From JAIVGV01 sp036389335 (GTDB lineage: Bacteria; Acidobacteriota; Blastocatellia; Pyrinomonadales; Pyrinomonadaceae), in contig DASVQC010000103.1 of NCBI GenBank assembly GCA_036389335.1, positions 18,972-82,971 of the forward strand: a stretch of 64,000 nt of DNA, given 5' to 3'. The notes beneath the pieces were generated by a model, which saw only the letters and a list, made by a program, of their open reading frames with translations, had not been told where the DNA came from and ran no database searches. Below are positions 1 through 8,553 of the stretch, piece after piece; positions within the stretch are counted from its first letter, which is position 1, and every line of letters starts with the position of its first letter. The position numbers were made by a program, and so were the translations under genes.

Positions 1-85
1 CGGGCTCGTACCGGAAGCCGCGGGGGAGTTCCGCCGTACTGTGCGGGCCGCTCGTCCCGCCGAAGATGTTCAACTGCGAAGTCAT
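1..85 (-). CDS. AlkB-like 2OG-Fe(II) oxygenase, N-terminal fragment
   Basis: Only about 28 codons are in the window. The ATG is at 85-83 and the frame runs off the left edge without a stop. The peptide starts MTSQLNIFGG and continues to a segment reading LPRGFRYEP, which resembles the start of AlkB-family alkylated-DNA repair dioxygenases (a short lead, then 'LPxGFRYxPxF'). Codons are strongly G/C-ending as in the neighbours. It lies 66 bp beyond the stop of the glucoamylase gene and could be the distal gene of that transcript, although the function is unrelated. The catalytic HxD...H residues would be outside the window, so the assignment rests on the N-terminus alone. Confidence 0.42.
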   Translation of the reverse strand, partial: MTSQLNIFGGTSGPHSTAELPRGFRYEP

Positions 86-151
86 GGCCCCGCGTGCCCG
101 GAAATAATCGGGCCGCCGCCCCTTCCTAGTTCAGGTTCTACTCTTGAATAA

Positions 152-2425
152 TCAACTCTCGTATCTTGCCCGAAACGTTCGACGCGAAGGCGCTCCGAAC
201 GGACGAGACAAATCCCGGCGACGGCGAACCCGCCGTGCGGCGTAGCGGGCTGAGACTATGTCGGGCGTCTCAAGATTGCGTCCGGCTTGAAGGTTCGTCG
301 CGAGGCGGACGAACTGCGCCATAGACCAAGCGAGCGGCGTGGCCGAGCCCGTGCCTTCCCCGAAGCGGAGGCGGGGGCCGGGGCCGCGCCTCGCGTCCCA
401 CACCTGCTCCGGGATCATCATGCCTTCGTTGGCGAACGCGGCGAGGGAGGCGAGCCTGCGCGCCGCCGCCGCCTTCTCACCGCGCGCCAGCTCGTACTCG
501 CCGCGCTCGCCCGCCAGCAGCGGCCACGGGTGGCCCTTGCCCGTGTACTTCCCGTCCCAGTTCCAAGGCCGCCCGTCGTCCATCTCCCCGTAGCCGTCGT
601 GGTTGTAGCGGTACCAAGTCTCCCCGTTCGGCGTCTTGATCTTGATGAGGCTGTCGACGACGGCGAGCGACTTCGCGACGAGCGGATCGTCGGCGCGGCG
701 GATTCCGAGGCGGACGAGTTCGAGGAAGCCCGCGTCCACGATCTCCCGCTCGTCGTAGTCTCCTCCGCCGTTGCCCACGTTGAGGGCCGCGCCGTCGTTC
801 GGATCGTCGTTGTCCGTGACGCGCAGGTAGTAGTTCCCGTCGCCGTACTTTCCAGTCGTGGTGGCCGTCCAACGCTCGACGTTGCGCGCCCATTCGTCGG
901 CGGCGGCGAGGTAGCGTGCGCGCGCCGCTTGGTCGCCGTTGCGCCCGGCGATCTCTGCCGCGCAGACCAGCCCGGCGATCTCCGCCGCCAGCGTCGAGGG
1001 CGAGTAGCCGGGCTTCTCCTCCCAACGCTCCTGCGGGGTGCGCGGCCCCGTGCGCGCGAGAAAATCCGCCGCGGGACGCACGTGCTTCGCCCACGTCTCT
1101 GCGTCCGTGCGTCCGAGTTGGTAAGCGAGGACGAGCGGGTAGGCCACCTCGTCGAGTTGGAGCGAGCCCCAGAAGGGCCGCCCGTCGAGCCAAGAGTTCT
1201 GCGGGAAGCTGCCGTCCGACTTTTGCTGGACGGTGAAGAGGTAGTTGAGGGCGCGGTCGGCGGCGGGTTTGTCGCCGAGCGCGAGGAAGGCCGTGGCGAC
1301 GTGGTAGAGGTCGCGCGACCAGACGAGGTGGTAGCCGCCGACGTTCGGCTCGTTGGCGTTCGGGCCGCCGCCCCACGGGACGGAGAGCGAAGCGATCATC
1401 GCCCCGCGGTAGGTCTTGTCCTCGTGCGCGCGCAAGACCATCGCCGCCATGTCGTACTGCCGCTGGTGCTCCGGCGCTACCCTGCGGACGCCCTTCAAGT
1501 AGTCCCGCCAGCCGCGCACGTACTCGGCCTCGCAAGCGGCAAACCCTTTCCTGAGCGACGCCCGCGCCGCCTCCAAAGCCTCTCCGGTCGTCTTACCGAA
1601 GCCGAGCGCCAGCGTGTATTCGCCGCAGCAGTACTCGGCCTCTATCGCCGGCTGCGGGAGTTCGCCGAGTTGGACGACGTTGCCGTCCTCCGCCCTCTCG
1701 TAAGAGACGAACTCCGGCGGGAAGCTTTTACCGCCCCCCCTCGACATCTGCGTCAGCCCGTCGCTCACACCCATGAAGCCGCTCGTCGTGCGGACGAAGC
1801 CGCCGCCGCCGCCGGGCCGCGCCCCGTCGTAGGAGGCCAAGAGCGCGGACGCCTTGTCGCCGTCCTGAGCGAGCAGGGCCTCGCCGCGGGTGAAGCCGGT
1901 GTCGTGCATCCCGCTGTTATTCAGCGACGGATCGTAGTAGACGAAGAGGCGGTAGTCGTTCTCGCGCCGCTTGAAGTGGCCGCGGAAGCGGATTCTGACG
2001 AGGAGGACGTTCCTCTGCGGATCGACCGTGTAGTCCTTCTCGATCCGGTACTCGCCGTTCTTCGCCGTGTTGACCTGCGTGAAGGAGAGCGAGCCGGCGT
2101 GCGGCACGATCCGCGAGACCGTGTCCTTCTCCTCCGTCTGGATCGTCCCGGTCTGCGCGTGCGCGATGATCAGCTCCAGCCTCTGCACGTTCGCCACGTC
2201 CACGGTCGGGTAGTAGACCTCTTCGAGCACGCCGCCGCCGAGCGTGAACCAGACCTTCGAGCGGGTGGTGTTCGAGGTGCCGACGGCGTCCTTGCCCGCG
2301 TCCGTCCAGTGCGCGTCGCCGCCGGGCGCGCCGGGGGCGAGCGGGGCGCGGCTTTGGGCCGCCGCCCCGGCGCAGTGTGCGGCGAGGAGGGAGCAGACGA
2401 GGGCGATCTTTTTCGCAGGGTTCAT
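152..2425 (-). CDS. Exported GH15 glucoamylase / glucodextranase
   Basis: A 757-residue enzyme predicted to release glucose from the non-reducing ends of alpha-glucans in the periplasm. Residues 1-24 form a signal peptide (MNPAKKIALV...AAAQ). A glucodextranase-type N-terminal beta-sandwich follows (about 35-300), then a GH15 (alpha/alpha)6 barrel (about 320-715). The general acid is in the WEE motif (E469/E470) and the general base is E673 in IPEQVWD; the substrate loop WSRDLYHV is at about 369-376. The frame stays open upstream to 3076 inside the MFS gene, but only the ATG at 2425 puts a signal peptide at the N-terminus. The last roughly 30 residues form an unusual Arg-rich tail (RRVRRRR) beyond the normal domain end. 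It is probably the last enzyme gene of the glucan operon, 74 bp after the transporter gene. GH15 assignment is firm; starch versus dextran specificity is not settled. Confidence 0.9.
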   Translation of the reverse strand: MNPAKKIALVCSLLAAHCAGAAAQSRAPLAPGAPGGDAHWTDAGKDAVGTSNTTRSKVWFTLGGGVLEEVYYPTVDVANVQRLELIIAHAQTGTIQTEEKDTVSRIVPHAGSLSFTQVNTAKNGEYRIEKDYTVDPQRNVLLVRIRFRGHFKRRENDYRLFVYYDPSLNNSGMHDTGFTRGEALLAQDGDKASALLASYDGARPGGGGGFVRTTSGFMGVSDGLTQMSRGGGKSFPPEFVSYERAEDGNVVQLGELPQPAIEAEYCCGEYTLALGFGKTTGEALEAARASLRKGFAACEAEYVRGWRDYLKGVRRVAPEHQRQYDMAAMVLRAHEDKTYRGAMIASLSVPWGGGPNANEPNVGGYHLVWSRDLYHVATAFLALGDKPAADRALNYLFTVQQKSDGSFPQNSWLDGRPFWGSLQLDEVAYPLVLAYQLGRTDAETWAKHVRPAADFLARTGPRTPQERWEEKPGYSPSTLAAEIAGLVCAAEIAGRNGDQAARARYLAAADEWARNVERWTATTTGKYGDGNYYLRVTDNDDPNDGAALNVGNGGGDYDEREIVDAGFLELVRLGIRRADDPLVAKSLAVVDSLIKIKTPNGETWYRYNHDGYGEMDDGRPWNWDGKYTGKGHPWPLLAGERGEYELARGEKAAAARRLASLAAFANEGMMIPEQVWDARRGPGPRLRFGEGTGSATPLAWSMAQFVRLATNLQAGRNLETPDIVSARYAARRVRRRRDLSRPFGAPSRRTFRARYES

Positions 2426-2499
2426 CACGCGCGGCACGTCCTTCGGTCGGTCGGCAGTCTCGCGGCGTAGCCCAACAGTCGCGGCCCCTTCGCGCGCCG

Positions 2500-3927
2500 C
2501 TAATCGCGCCCGCGCGCTTCGTCCGCGAGCGCGGTGCTCGGCACGGGCTGCGCGTTCTGCTGCACGAGCAACGGCTCGTGTCCGTCGGCGGCGACGACGG
2601 CGCGCGCGGGCGCGTCGCGGTCGGCCACGTCGCGCACGAGCAAGAGGCAGGCGAGCGCGGCGACGAACATGAACGCGCCGCCGGCCATCACCACGTAGAG
2701 CGGGGCGGCCCGGCTCCCCTCGCCGAAGGCGGCGCGGATGGCGGGGCCGAAGGTGCACGACGCGATGATCTCGGGGATGACGATGAAGAAGTTGAAGACG
2801 CCCATGTAGACGCCCATGCGCTCGGGCGGCAGCGCGCCCGCGAGGATCGCGTAAGGCATCGAGAGGATCGAGGCCCACGCGACGCCGACGCCGATCATCG
2901 TCAGGATGAGCGCGTACTGGTTCGTGATGAAGTAGGTCGAGAGCAGGCCGACGCCGCCGCAGACGAGCGCGAGCGAGTGGACGGCCTTGCGGCTCGTCGC
3001 CGCGGCGAGCCGGGGGAGCGCGAAGGCGACGAGGAAGCAGACGACCGAATAGACGGCGAACATCAGCCCGCCCCACTCGTTGCCCGCGCGGAAGAGCGGC
3101 GAATCACTGTCGGGCGCGCCGAAGACGTGGTACGAGGTCATCAGCCCGAAGAACATCCACATGCAGAAGAGGCCGAGCCACGTGAAGAACTGCACGACGG
3201 CGAGCTGCGCCATCGTCGCCGGCATCTCCGACAGAGCGGTGAAGATTTCGACGAGCCCGGCCACGGGCCCGCGCTTCTCGCGGCGCATCCGGCGGAACGC
3301 CTCCATGTCTTGGGGCGGGTACTCGCGCGTCGTGAAGACCGTGTAGAGGACGGCGAGGAGGAAGGCCGCCGCGCCGATCTTGAACGAGTACTGCACGGAC
3401 AGGGGCACGCCGCCCGCGGTGCGGCCCGCGACGCCCGCGCGCGCGAAGAGCCACGGCAGGGCGTTGGCGAGCGTCGCGCCGACGCCGATGAAGAACGACT
3501 GCATGACGAAGCCCGCCGTGCGCTGATCGGTGTTCAGCTTGTCGGCGACGAAGGCGCGGAAGGGCTCCATCGAGACGTTGATCGAGGCGTCGAGCACCCA
3601 CAGGAGCGTCGCCGCCACCCACAGCGCGGGCGAGTCGGGCATGAAGAAGAGCGCGACGGACGAGAGGATCGCCCCGACCAAAAAGTAGGGGCGGCGGCGG
3701 CCCAGACGGTTCCACGTGCGGTCGCTCATCGAGCCGATGACGGGCTGCACGAGCAGGCCCGTGACCGGCCCCGCGAGCCAGAGGATCGGCACCTGATCGG
3801 GGTTCGCGCCGAGGTACGTGTAGATGGCGCTCATGTTGGCGAGCTGCAGGCCCCACCCGAACTGGATGCCCAAAAAGCCGAAGCTCATGTTGAAGATTTC
3901 GCCGAAACTCAGTCGCGGCTTCTGCAT
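2500..3927 (-). CDS. MFS sugar transporter (GPH/SLC45-like)
   Basis: A 475-residue, 12-helix inner-membrane transporter. The N-terminus (MQKPRLSFGEIFNMSFGF) and the loop between helices 2 and 3 (GSMSDRTWNRLGRRRPYF, with the DR...GRRRP signature) match the sucrose/maltose transporter branch of the major facilitator superfamily. It sits between exported amylases and the exported glucoamylase, so the likely cargo is glucose, maltose or short maltodextrins crossing the inner membrane. A GTG two codons upstream (3933) is possible, but a GAGGA box lies 8 nt before the ATG at 3927 and only 2 nt before the GTG, so the ATG is preferred. The sugar specificity is inferred from the neighbours. Confidence 0.88.
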   Translation of the reverse strand: MQKPRLSFGEIFNMSFGFLGIQFGWGLQLANMSAIYTYLGANPDQVPILWLAGPVTGLLVQPVIGSMSDRTWNRLGRRRPYFLVGAILSSVALFFMPDSPALWVAATLLWVLDASINVSMEPFRAFVADKLNTDQRTAGFVMQSFFIGVGATLANALPWLFARAGVAGRTAGGVPLSVQYSFKIGAAAFLLAVLYTVFTTREYPPQDMEAFRRMRREKRGPVAGLVEIFTALSEMPATMAQLAVVQFFTWLGLFCMWMFFGLMTSYHVFGAPDSDSPLFRAGNEWGGLMFAVYSVVCFLVAFALPRLAAATSRKAVHSLALVCGGVGLLSTYFITNQYALILTMIGVGVAWASILSMPYAILAGALPPERMGVYMGVFNFFIVIPEIIASCTFGPAIRAAFGEGSRAAPLYVVMAGGAFMFVAALACLLLVRDVADRDAPARAVVAADGHEPLLVQQNAQPVPSTALADEARGRD

Positions 3928-3944
3928 GATCACAGTCCTCGGAA

Positions 3945-4109
3945 TTAGCTAACAGCTAATAGCTGTTAGCTGCTAGCTATTGGCTGTTAGCTATTGGCTG
4001 TTGACTGAGTGCCGAACGGCCTCGCTCTCAATCAAGGCTTAGCTCTCAGCTTTCGTGTCCAAGTCGCCATTGATTTGCTAACAGCTAATAGCTAACAGCT
4101 ATTAGCTAC
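3945..4109. repeat. TAGCTATT/TAGCTGTT heptamer-type intergenic repeats
   Basis: Two blocks (about 3945-4001 and 4077-4109) are built from short units such as TAGCTAT, TGGCTGT and TAACAGC, in both orientations, so they can pair with each other across roughly 75 bp. The right block supplies the stop codon of the upstream GH13 gene (TAG at 4106-4108). The gap separates the GH13 and MFS genes of one operon. The composition is much more A/T-rich than the flanking DNA. There are no constant spacers, so it is not a CRISPR array. Confidence 0.75.
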
Positions 4110-6016
4110 TGCGCCGTCAGGATGCTCGCCGAGCGCGCGGGCAACGAGACGTTCAGCGTCCCGTCGACGACGCGCGCATTAACCGCGCCGAGGCGGTCGA
4201 TGAGCCGTAAGTCATCAGGCAAATTTAGCGGGCCGACGCTGAAGCCGAGGCCCGCGGGCTTGTCGTCATTGTTAATGACGACGATGACGGACTCGCGCCC
4301 GGCGACGCGCGCGTAGGCGTACTGCTGATCGGCGGCGGCGTAAAGCGTGACGAGCGCGCCGCGGCGCAGCGGCTCAAGCTCGGCGCGCAGGCGCGCGACG
4401 CGGCGCGTGTGCTCGTAGACGTCCTGCTCTTCCGGGGTGCGGCCCGCGCGGGCGAAGGCGTTGCGGGGGTCGCCGGGGAAGCCGCCGGGGAAGTCGGCGC
4501 GCGTCGTCGGCTCGTCGGCGCCGCGCATGGCGATCTCGTCGCCGTAGTAGAGCAGCGGGACGCCGCGCGTCGTCAGCAGGAAGGTGTGCGCGAGCTTGAG
4601 GCCGGCTGTCGAAGCATTCGGCTCGCTCATGAAGCGCCCGTCGTCGTGCGAGCCGACGAGGGTGACGAGCAGATCGGGGTTCGTGTAGAGGTAGTCGCGG
4701 GCGAGCGCCTGCGCGACCTCTTTGACCGGCTTCCCCTCGGCGAAGGCGCGGCGCGCCGGGTAGAAGAGGGGGAAGTCGAGGAGCGAGTCGAGGCCGGAGT
4801 CCACGCCGTCGAAGCGCGCGCGACCGCCCTGGAAGAAGGAGACGTGGACGGCGTCGCCGTCTTTGACCTCGCCGAAGACTCTCAAGCGCGGGTACTCGCG
4901 CTTGATCGCCGCCGTCCAGTCGCGCCAGAAGTCGTTGGGGACGTACTGCCAAGTGTCTTCGCGCAGGGCGTCGAGTCCGGTCGAGCCGATCCACCAGAGC
5001 GTGTTCTGGACGAGGTAGCGCGCCGCCTCCTCGTCGTGCTGGTTGAGGTCGGGGAGGAAGTCGAGGAACCAGCCCTCCATCGTCTCGCGCCTGATCTTCG
5101 GATCGGGGCGCGGGTCGTGGAGCGCCCACGTCTGGAAGACGTTGGCGAGGTGTCGGGCGCGCGTCCCGTTGAACCAAGTGGGCGTCGGCGGATCGTCGGC
5201 CCACGGGTGGTAAGGGCCGGTGTGGTTGACGACGCTGTCCTGAATGATCTTGATGCCGACGCGGTGCGCCTCGTCCACCAGCCCGCGGAGCTTCGTGAGC
5301 GTGCCGAAGTGCTCTTCGACCGCGTAGAAGTCCTGCGCGTTGTAGCCGTGGAATCCCGTGCTCGGCTTCCCCTCCTTCAACTCGATCTCGTTCGGGCGGT
5401 CGTAGTTGTCGTACCACGGCGAGAGCCAGATGGCCGTGACGCCGAGGTCTTTCAGGTACGGCAGCCGGTCGATGACGCCTTGTAGATCGCCGCCGTGGTA
5501 ATAGAACTTGTTGGCGCGGTCGTAGAGGCCGCGCGAGCGCGGCGGATCGTTGTTCGAAGGGTCGCCGTCCGTGAAGCGGTCGATCATGATCATGTAGACG
5601 AGATCGTCCGCCGAGAACCCTTGGAAGCGGCCCTCGCGCGGGAGCGGCGCGCTGACTTCGAAGGCGGCGTCGGTCGCGCCCGCGGGCGTGGAGACGCGCA
5701 GGCGGCGCGGGCCGGGCTTCGCCCGCGGGTCGATGAGCACGTCGACGAAGACGTAGGTTCCGGCGGCGTTCACGCGCGTCAGCCCGGCGCGGACGCCCGC
5801 GCCGACCGCCTCGACGCGCGCGCCCGCGAGGCCGCGCCCGCGCAGCAGCACCCGCACGGGGTTGATCGAATGATTCGGCCACCAGTTCGGCGGCTCGACC
5901 TTCGTCACCTCCGGCGCGGTCTGCGCGCTCGCGGCGGCGGCAAGGAGCGTGAGCAGAAGGAGCGCGGCGCGGGCCGCGGCTGCGGGCCGGGGCGTGCGGT
6001 GTCGTGCGTCGTGCAT
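4106..6016 (-). CDS. Exported GH13 alpha-amylase / cyclomaltodextrinase-type hydrolase
   Basis: A 636-residue GH13 enzyme cleaving alpha-1,4-glucans in the periplasm or outside the cell. Residues 1-32 form a signal peptide (hydrophobic core ALLLLTLLAAAASAQ). An N-terminal beta-domain of cyclomaltodextrinase/neopullulanase type spans about 35-122 (TKVEPPNWWPNHSINPV). In the catalytic barrel, region I is DSVVNH (260-265), region II is GLDALRED with the nucleophile D354, region III contains E383 (VFGEV), and region IV is SHDD (H457, D458). All catalytic residues are present. The ATG at 6016 is chosen because it begins the signal peptide; the frame is open to 6106 without one. It is a paralogue of the GH13 gene directly upstream (6387-8366). 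The two probably differ in preference for chain length or branches. Confidence 0.9.
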   Translation of the reverse strand: MHDARHRTPRPAAAARAALLLLTLLAAAASAQTAPEVTKVEPPNWWPNHSINPVRVLLRGRGLAGARVEAVGAGVRAGLTRVNAAGTYVFVDVLIDPRAKPGPRRLRVSTPAGATDAAFEVSAPLPREGRFQGFSADDLVYMIMIDRFTDGDPSNNDPPRSRGLYDRANKFYYHGGDLQGVIDRLPYLKDLGVTAIWLSPWYDNYDRPNEIELKEGKPSTGFHGYNAQDFYAVEEHFGTLTKLRGLVDEAHRVGIKIIQDSVVNHTGPYHPWADDPPTPTWFNGTRARHLANVFQTWALHDPRPDPKIRRETMEGWFLDFLPDLNQHDEEAARYLVQNTLWWIGSTGLDALREDTWQYVPNDFWRDWTAAIKREYPRLRVFGEVKDGDAVHVSFFQGGRARFDGVDSGLDSLLDFPLFYPARRAFAEGKPVKEVAQALARDYLYTNPDLLVTLVGSHDDGRFMSEPNASTAGLKLAHTFLLTTRGVPLLYYGDEIAMRGADEPTTRADFPGGFPGDPRNAFARAGRTPEEQDVYEHTRRVARLRAELEPLRRGALVTLYAAADQQYAYARVAGRESVIVVINNDDKPAGLGFSVGPLNLPDDLRLIDRLGAVNARVVDGTLNVSLPARSASILTAQ

Positions 6017-6228
6017 ATGCGTATCGGTGCGACGCGCTACGAGAAGCTGCCGGAGGGCTCTACGCCGCGCCCGTAACTCGTCGGCGCGAGGAGACCGGCG
6101 AAGCACGGCTCGCGCGTGGGGGCTCGGAAGTTGTGAACTCTGGGGAAGCGTGCGGGCAAAGATAATGCGCTCGCTCGGGGCTTGTCAAAATTTTCGTCCG
6201 CGCAGGTGGTGTCCTGATTTGATCTGTA

Positions 6229-6324
6229 CTCTGTGCCCCCTCCGTGCCCTCCGTGACTCTGTGGTGAGTTAAGGATCAGAAGCACTCACCACAGAGTCAC
6301 AGAGATCACAGAGGATGCACAGAG
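6229..6324. repeat. Palindromic intergenic repeat, 41-bp imperfect arms
   Basis: The left arm (6229-6269) and right arm (6284-6324) are imperfect reverse complements over 41 bp. The inner 17 bp is perfect (6253-6269 against 6284-6300), with a 14-nt loop. The arms consist of repeated 'CTCTGTG'/'CACAGAG' steps. It lies between the two GH13 genes, downstream of 6387 on the minus strand. As RNA it would form a long stem that could stabilise or terminate the upstream message. The sequence style resembles interspersed palindromes seen repeatedly in acidobacterial and other environmental genomes; this is from memory, not checked. Confidence 0.8.
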
Positions 6325-6386
6325 GAAAGCAGAAACAGGGGCACTACTCCCGCGCGGCTGCGCCCGCGCCTCGACCCCGGAAGCGA

Positions 6387-8366
6387 CTACCGCGGCTCGA
6401 TCTTGAAGGCGACTGCGGCGCGAGCCGCGATCTCGAAACTGATCTGCCCGCCCGTGACACGCCCTTCCGGCGACGCGCCCAAGACGGGGACGAGCCGCGA
6501 CCCGTCAGCCGCGCCCACGTAATTCGCCGGGGCCGTGATCCGTTTCGCCGTCGGAGCGACGTTGAAGGCGACGACCAGCGTCTCGCCTTCCGCCCGCCGC
6601 GCGAAGGCGTAAGACTCGTCGTCCGCCGCGAGATCGACGAGAGCGCCGCGCCGCATGGCGGGGTGCTCGCGGCGCAGGCGCAGCCACGCGCGCACCCAGT
6701 CGAACGCGCGACGCTCGCGCTCGGTGCGCCCCTCGGCGCGGAAGGCGTCGCGGGCGTCGCCGGGGAAGCCGCCGGGGAAGTCGCGCCGGTTGTCGGGGTC
6801 TTCGCCGCCCTCCATGAAAATTTCGTCGCCGTAGTAGAGCTGCGGCGTGCCGCGGACGCTGAGCACGAAGGCCGCGTGGAGCATCGCGCCGTCGGTCGTC
6901 ATGCCGGGGAGAGAGGCGGTGCGCCGCACGTCGTGGTTGCCCGCGAGGACGACGAGGCGCGAGGGGTCTGCGTAGAGCGCGTCGTCGCGCAGCCGTGCGC
7001 GCAGGGCCGAGGCGGGCGACTTGCCCGCGAACACGTCGAGCGAGGTCTGCCAGAGGGGGAAGTCGAAGACGGAGTCGAGCGCGGTGTCGATGCCGTCCCA
7101 CCCCTTGCGCCCGCCGAGAAAGAAGGAGGTGTGGGCGGGGTCTCGGTCGAAGACTTCGCCGACCATCCGCAGTCTCGGGTGCTGCGCGCGCAGCGCGAGC
7201 GAGAGGTCGCGTATGAACGTGCGCGGCACGTACTGAATAGTGTCCTCGCGGACGGCGTCCACGCCCGTCACGCCGACCCACCAGAGCGCGTTCTGAATCT
7301 CGTAGCGCGCCACCTCGGGCTCGTCTTGGTTCATGTCGGGCAGATCGTCGGAGAACCAGCCGTCGAGCACCGTGCGCCGGGCCTCTCGGCTCGCGTGGGG
7401 CGAGAGGAGCAGCTCGCCGCGGAAGGGGTTGAGCAGGTGGCGCGCGGGGCTCCCGTGGAACCAGTCGTCGAGCGGCGCGTCGGAGGCCCACGGGTGCTGC
7501 GAGCCGACGTGGTTGGCGATCTGATCCTGTATGACCTTGAGCCCGAGCGCGTGCGCGCGCGCGACCAGCTCGCGCAGGGTTCGCAGATCGCCGAAGTGGT
7601 TCTCGACCGAGTAGTAATCGACGGCGTGGTAGCCGTGGTAGTAGGTGTTCGGGCACCACGGCTTGTCGCAGCGGTTGAGGCCGTCCCAGTTGTCGTACCA
7701 AGGCGTGAGCCAGACGGCGGTGACGCCGAGCCCCTTGAGGTAGGGCAGGCGGTCGATGACGCCGCGGAAGTCGCCGCCGTGCCAAGCGCGCGCGTCGCGG
7801 CGGTCGTCGGCCTCGCGCGGCGAGCCGGGAGGGGAGTCGTTCGACGCGTCGCCGTCGGCGAAGCGGTCGGTCATGACGAGGTAGATCACGTCGTCGGGCG
7901 AGAAGCCCTGAAAATTTTTGGCGGGGTCGAGCGGCGCTTCGAGGCGGAAGGGGACGGCGGCGCGCCCGCCTCCGGTCTCAAGTTCGAGCGGGTACTCGCC
8001 GGGGCGCGCGCCGCGCGAGACGCGCACGTCGATGAAGGCGTAGGTTCCGGCGGCGTTGACCCTTGAGACTTCCGCCGACGTGCCCGCGCTCACGGCGCGG
8101 ACGCGCGCGCCGCCGAGGTTCGTGCCGCGCACGAGCAGGCGCACGGGGTTGATCGTGTGACCGGCCCACCACGACGGCGGCTCGACCTTCGTGACGGAAG
8201 GGGCGGGCGCGACACTGACGACGGACGGCGCGGCAGAGACCGACGGATCGGCGGCGGCCCGCAAACAAGACGGCGCGAGCATCAGGAGCGCACAGGCCGC
8301 GGCGAGGCGAGGGCGGAGCGCAGCCGGTCGAGGGCCACCGCGCGGACGGTTCGTCGGAGCTGCCAT
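6387..8366 (-). CDS. Exported GH13 alpha-amylase / neopullulanase-type hydrolase
   Basis: A 659-residue paralogue of the next gene. A long N-terminal export signal ends near residue 38; a Cys at position 34 follows APS, a poor lipobox, so lipidation is uncertain. The cyclomaltodextrinase-type N-domain is at about 58-145 and the GH13 barrel follows. Region I is DQIANH (281-286), region II is GVDAVRED with nucleophile D375, region III is VGEV with E404, and region IV is GNHD with H478/D479. The ATG at 8366 has an AGGAG box 7 nt upstream. It follows the TonB receptor gene after 187 bp containing two very strong hairpins, which suggests the enzyme is expressed from the receptor transcript at reduced level or from processed RNA. 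Confidence 0.9.
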   Translation of the reverse strand: MAAPTNRPRGGPRPAALRPRLAAACALLMLAPSCLRAAADPSVSAAPSVVSVAPAPSVTKVEPPSWWAGHTINPVRLLVRGTNLGGARVRAVSAGTSAEVSRVNAAGTYAFIDVRVSRGARPGEYPLELETGGGRAAVPFRLEAPLDPAKNFQGFSPDDVIYLVMTDRFADGDASNDSPPGSPREADDRRDARAWHGGDFRGVIDRLPYLKGLGVTAVWLTPWYDNWDGLNRCDKPWCPNTYYHGYHAVDYYSVENHFGDLRTLRELVARAHALGLKVIQDQIANHVGSQHPWASDAPLDDWFHGSPARHLLNPFRGELLLSPHASREARRTVLDGWFSDDLPDMNQDEPEVARYEIQNALWWVGVTGVDAVREDTIQYVPRTFIRDLSLALRAQHPRLRMVGEVFDRDPAHTSFFLGGRKGWDGIDTALDSVFDFPLWQTSLDVFAGKSPASALRARLRDDALYADPSRLVVLAGNHDVRRTASLPGMTTDGAMLHAAFVLSVRGTPQLYYGDEIFMEGGEDPDNRRDFPGGFPGDARDAFRAEGRTERERRAFDWVRAWLRLRREHPAMRRGALVDLAADDESYAFARRAEGETLVVAFNVAPTAKRITAPANYVGAADGSRLVPVLGASPEGRVTGGQISFEIAARAAVAFKIEPR

Positions 8367-8441
8367 GTCACGTCTCCTGAAGCGGCGGTTCGGCTCGCCG
8401 GGGCGGGCGTTCGGCCCGGCGAGTCGCCACCCGCGAACAAA

Positions 8442-8494
8442 CGTCGGCGGCCACGGGCGGGCCGGTGTCGCCCGTTCGCCCGTGGCCGCCGACG
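8442..8494. other. Perfect 18-bp-stem hairpin upstream of amylase gene
   Basis: Arms 8442-8459 and 8477-8494 are perfect reverse complements over 18 bp, separated by 17 nt. It lies 75 bp upstream of the GH13 start at 8366 and downstream of the receptor stop. There is no T-tract on either strand, so it is better read as an RNA-stabilising or attenuating stem than as a classical intrinsic terminator. Confidence 0.75.
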
Positions 8495-8509
8495 GCGCGG
8501 CTTTGGCCG

Positions 8510-8544
8510 GGGCCGCCCGCGCGCCGGACGCGCGCGGGCGGCCC
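8510..8544 (-). terminator. Perfect 15-bp GC hairpin just after the TonB receptor stop
   Basis: Arms 8510-8524 and 8530-8544 pair perfectly over 15 all-G/C base pairs with a 5-nt loop (CGGAC), starting 9 nt past the receptor stop codon. It lacks a run of T after the stem, so complete termination is unlikely. Partial termination, or a 3'-end stabiliser that keeps receptor mRNA more abundant than amylase mRNA, is more plausible. Confidence 0.65.
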
Positions 8545-8553
8545 TTCGTCGCT

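Noticed and set aside
2426..3076. N-terminal extension of the glucoamylase frame into the MFS gene
   Set aside because: The extension is Arg-rich shadow sequence opposite transporter codons. The signal peptide starts at 2425.
3945..4109. Possible CRISPR array in the TAGCTATT repeats
   Set aside because: Units are 7-8 bp, imperfect, in both orientations and without regular spacers; no cas genes are in the window.
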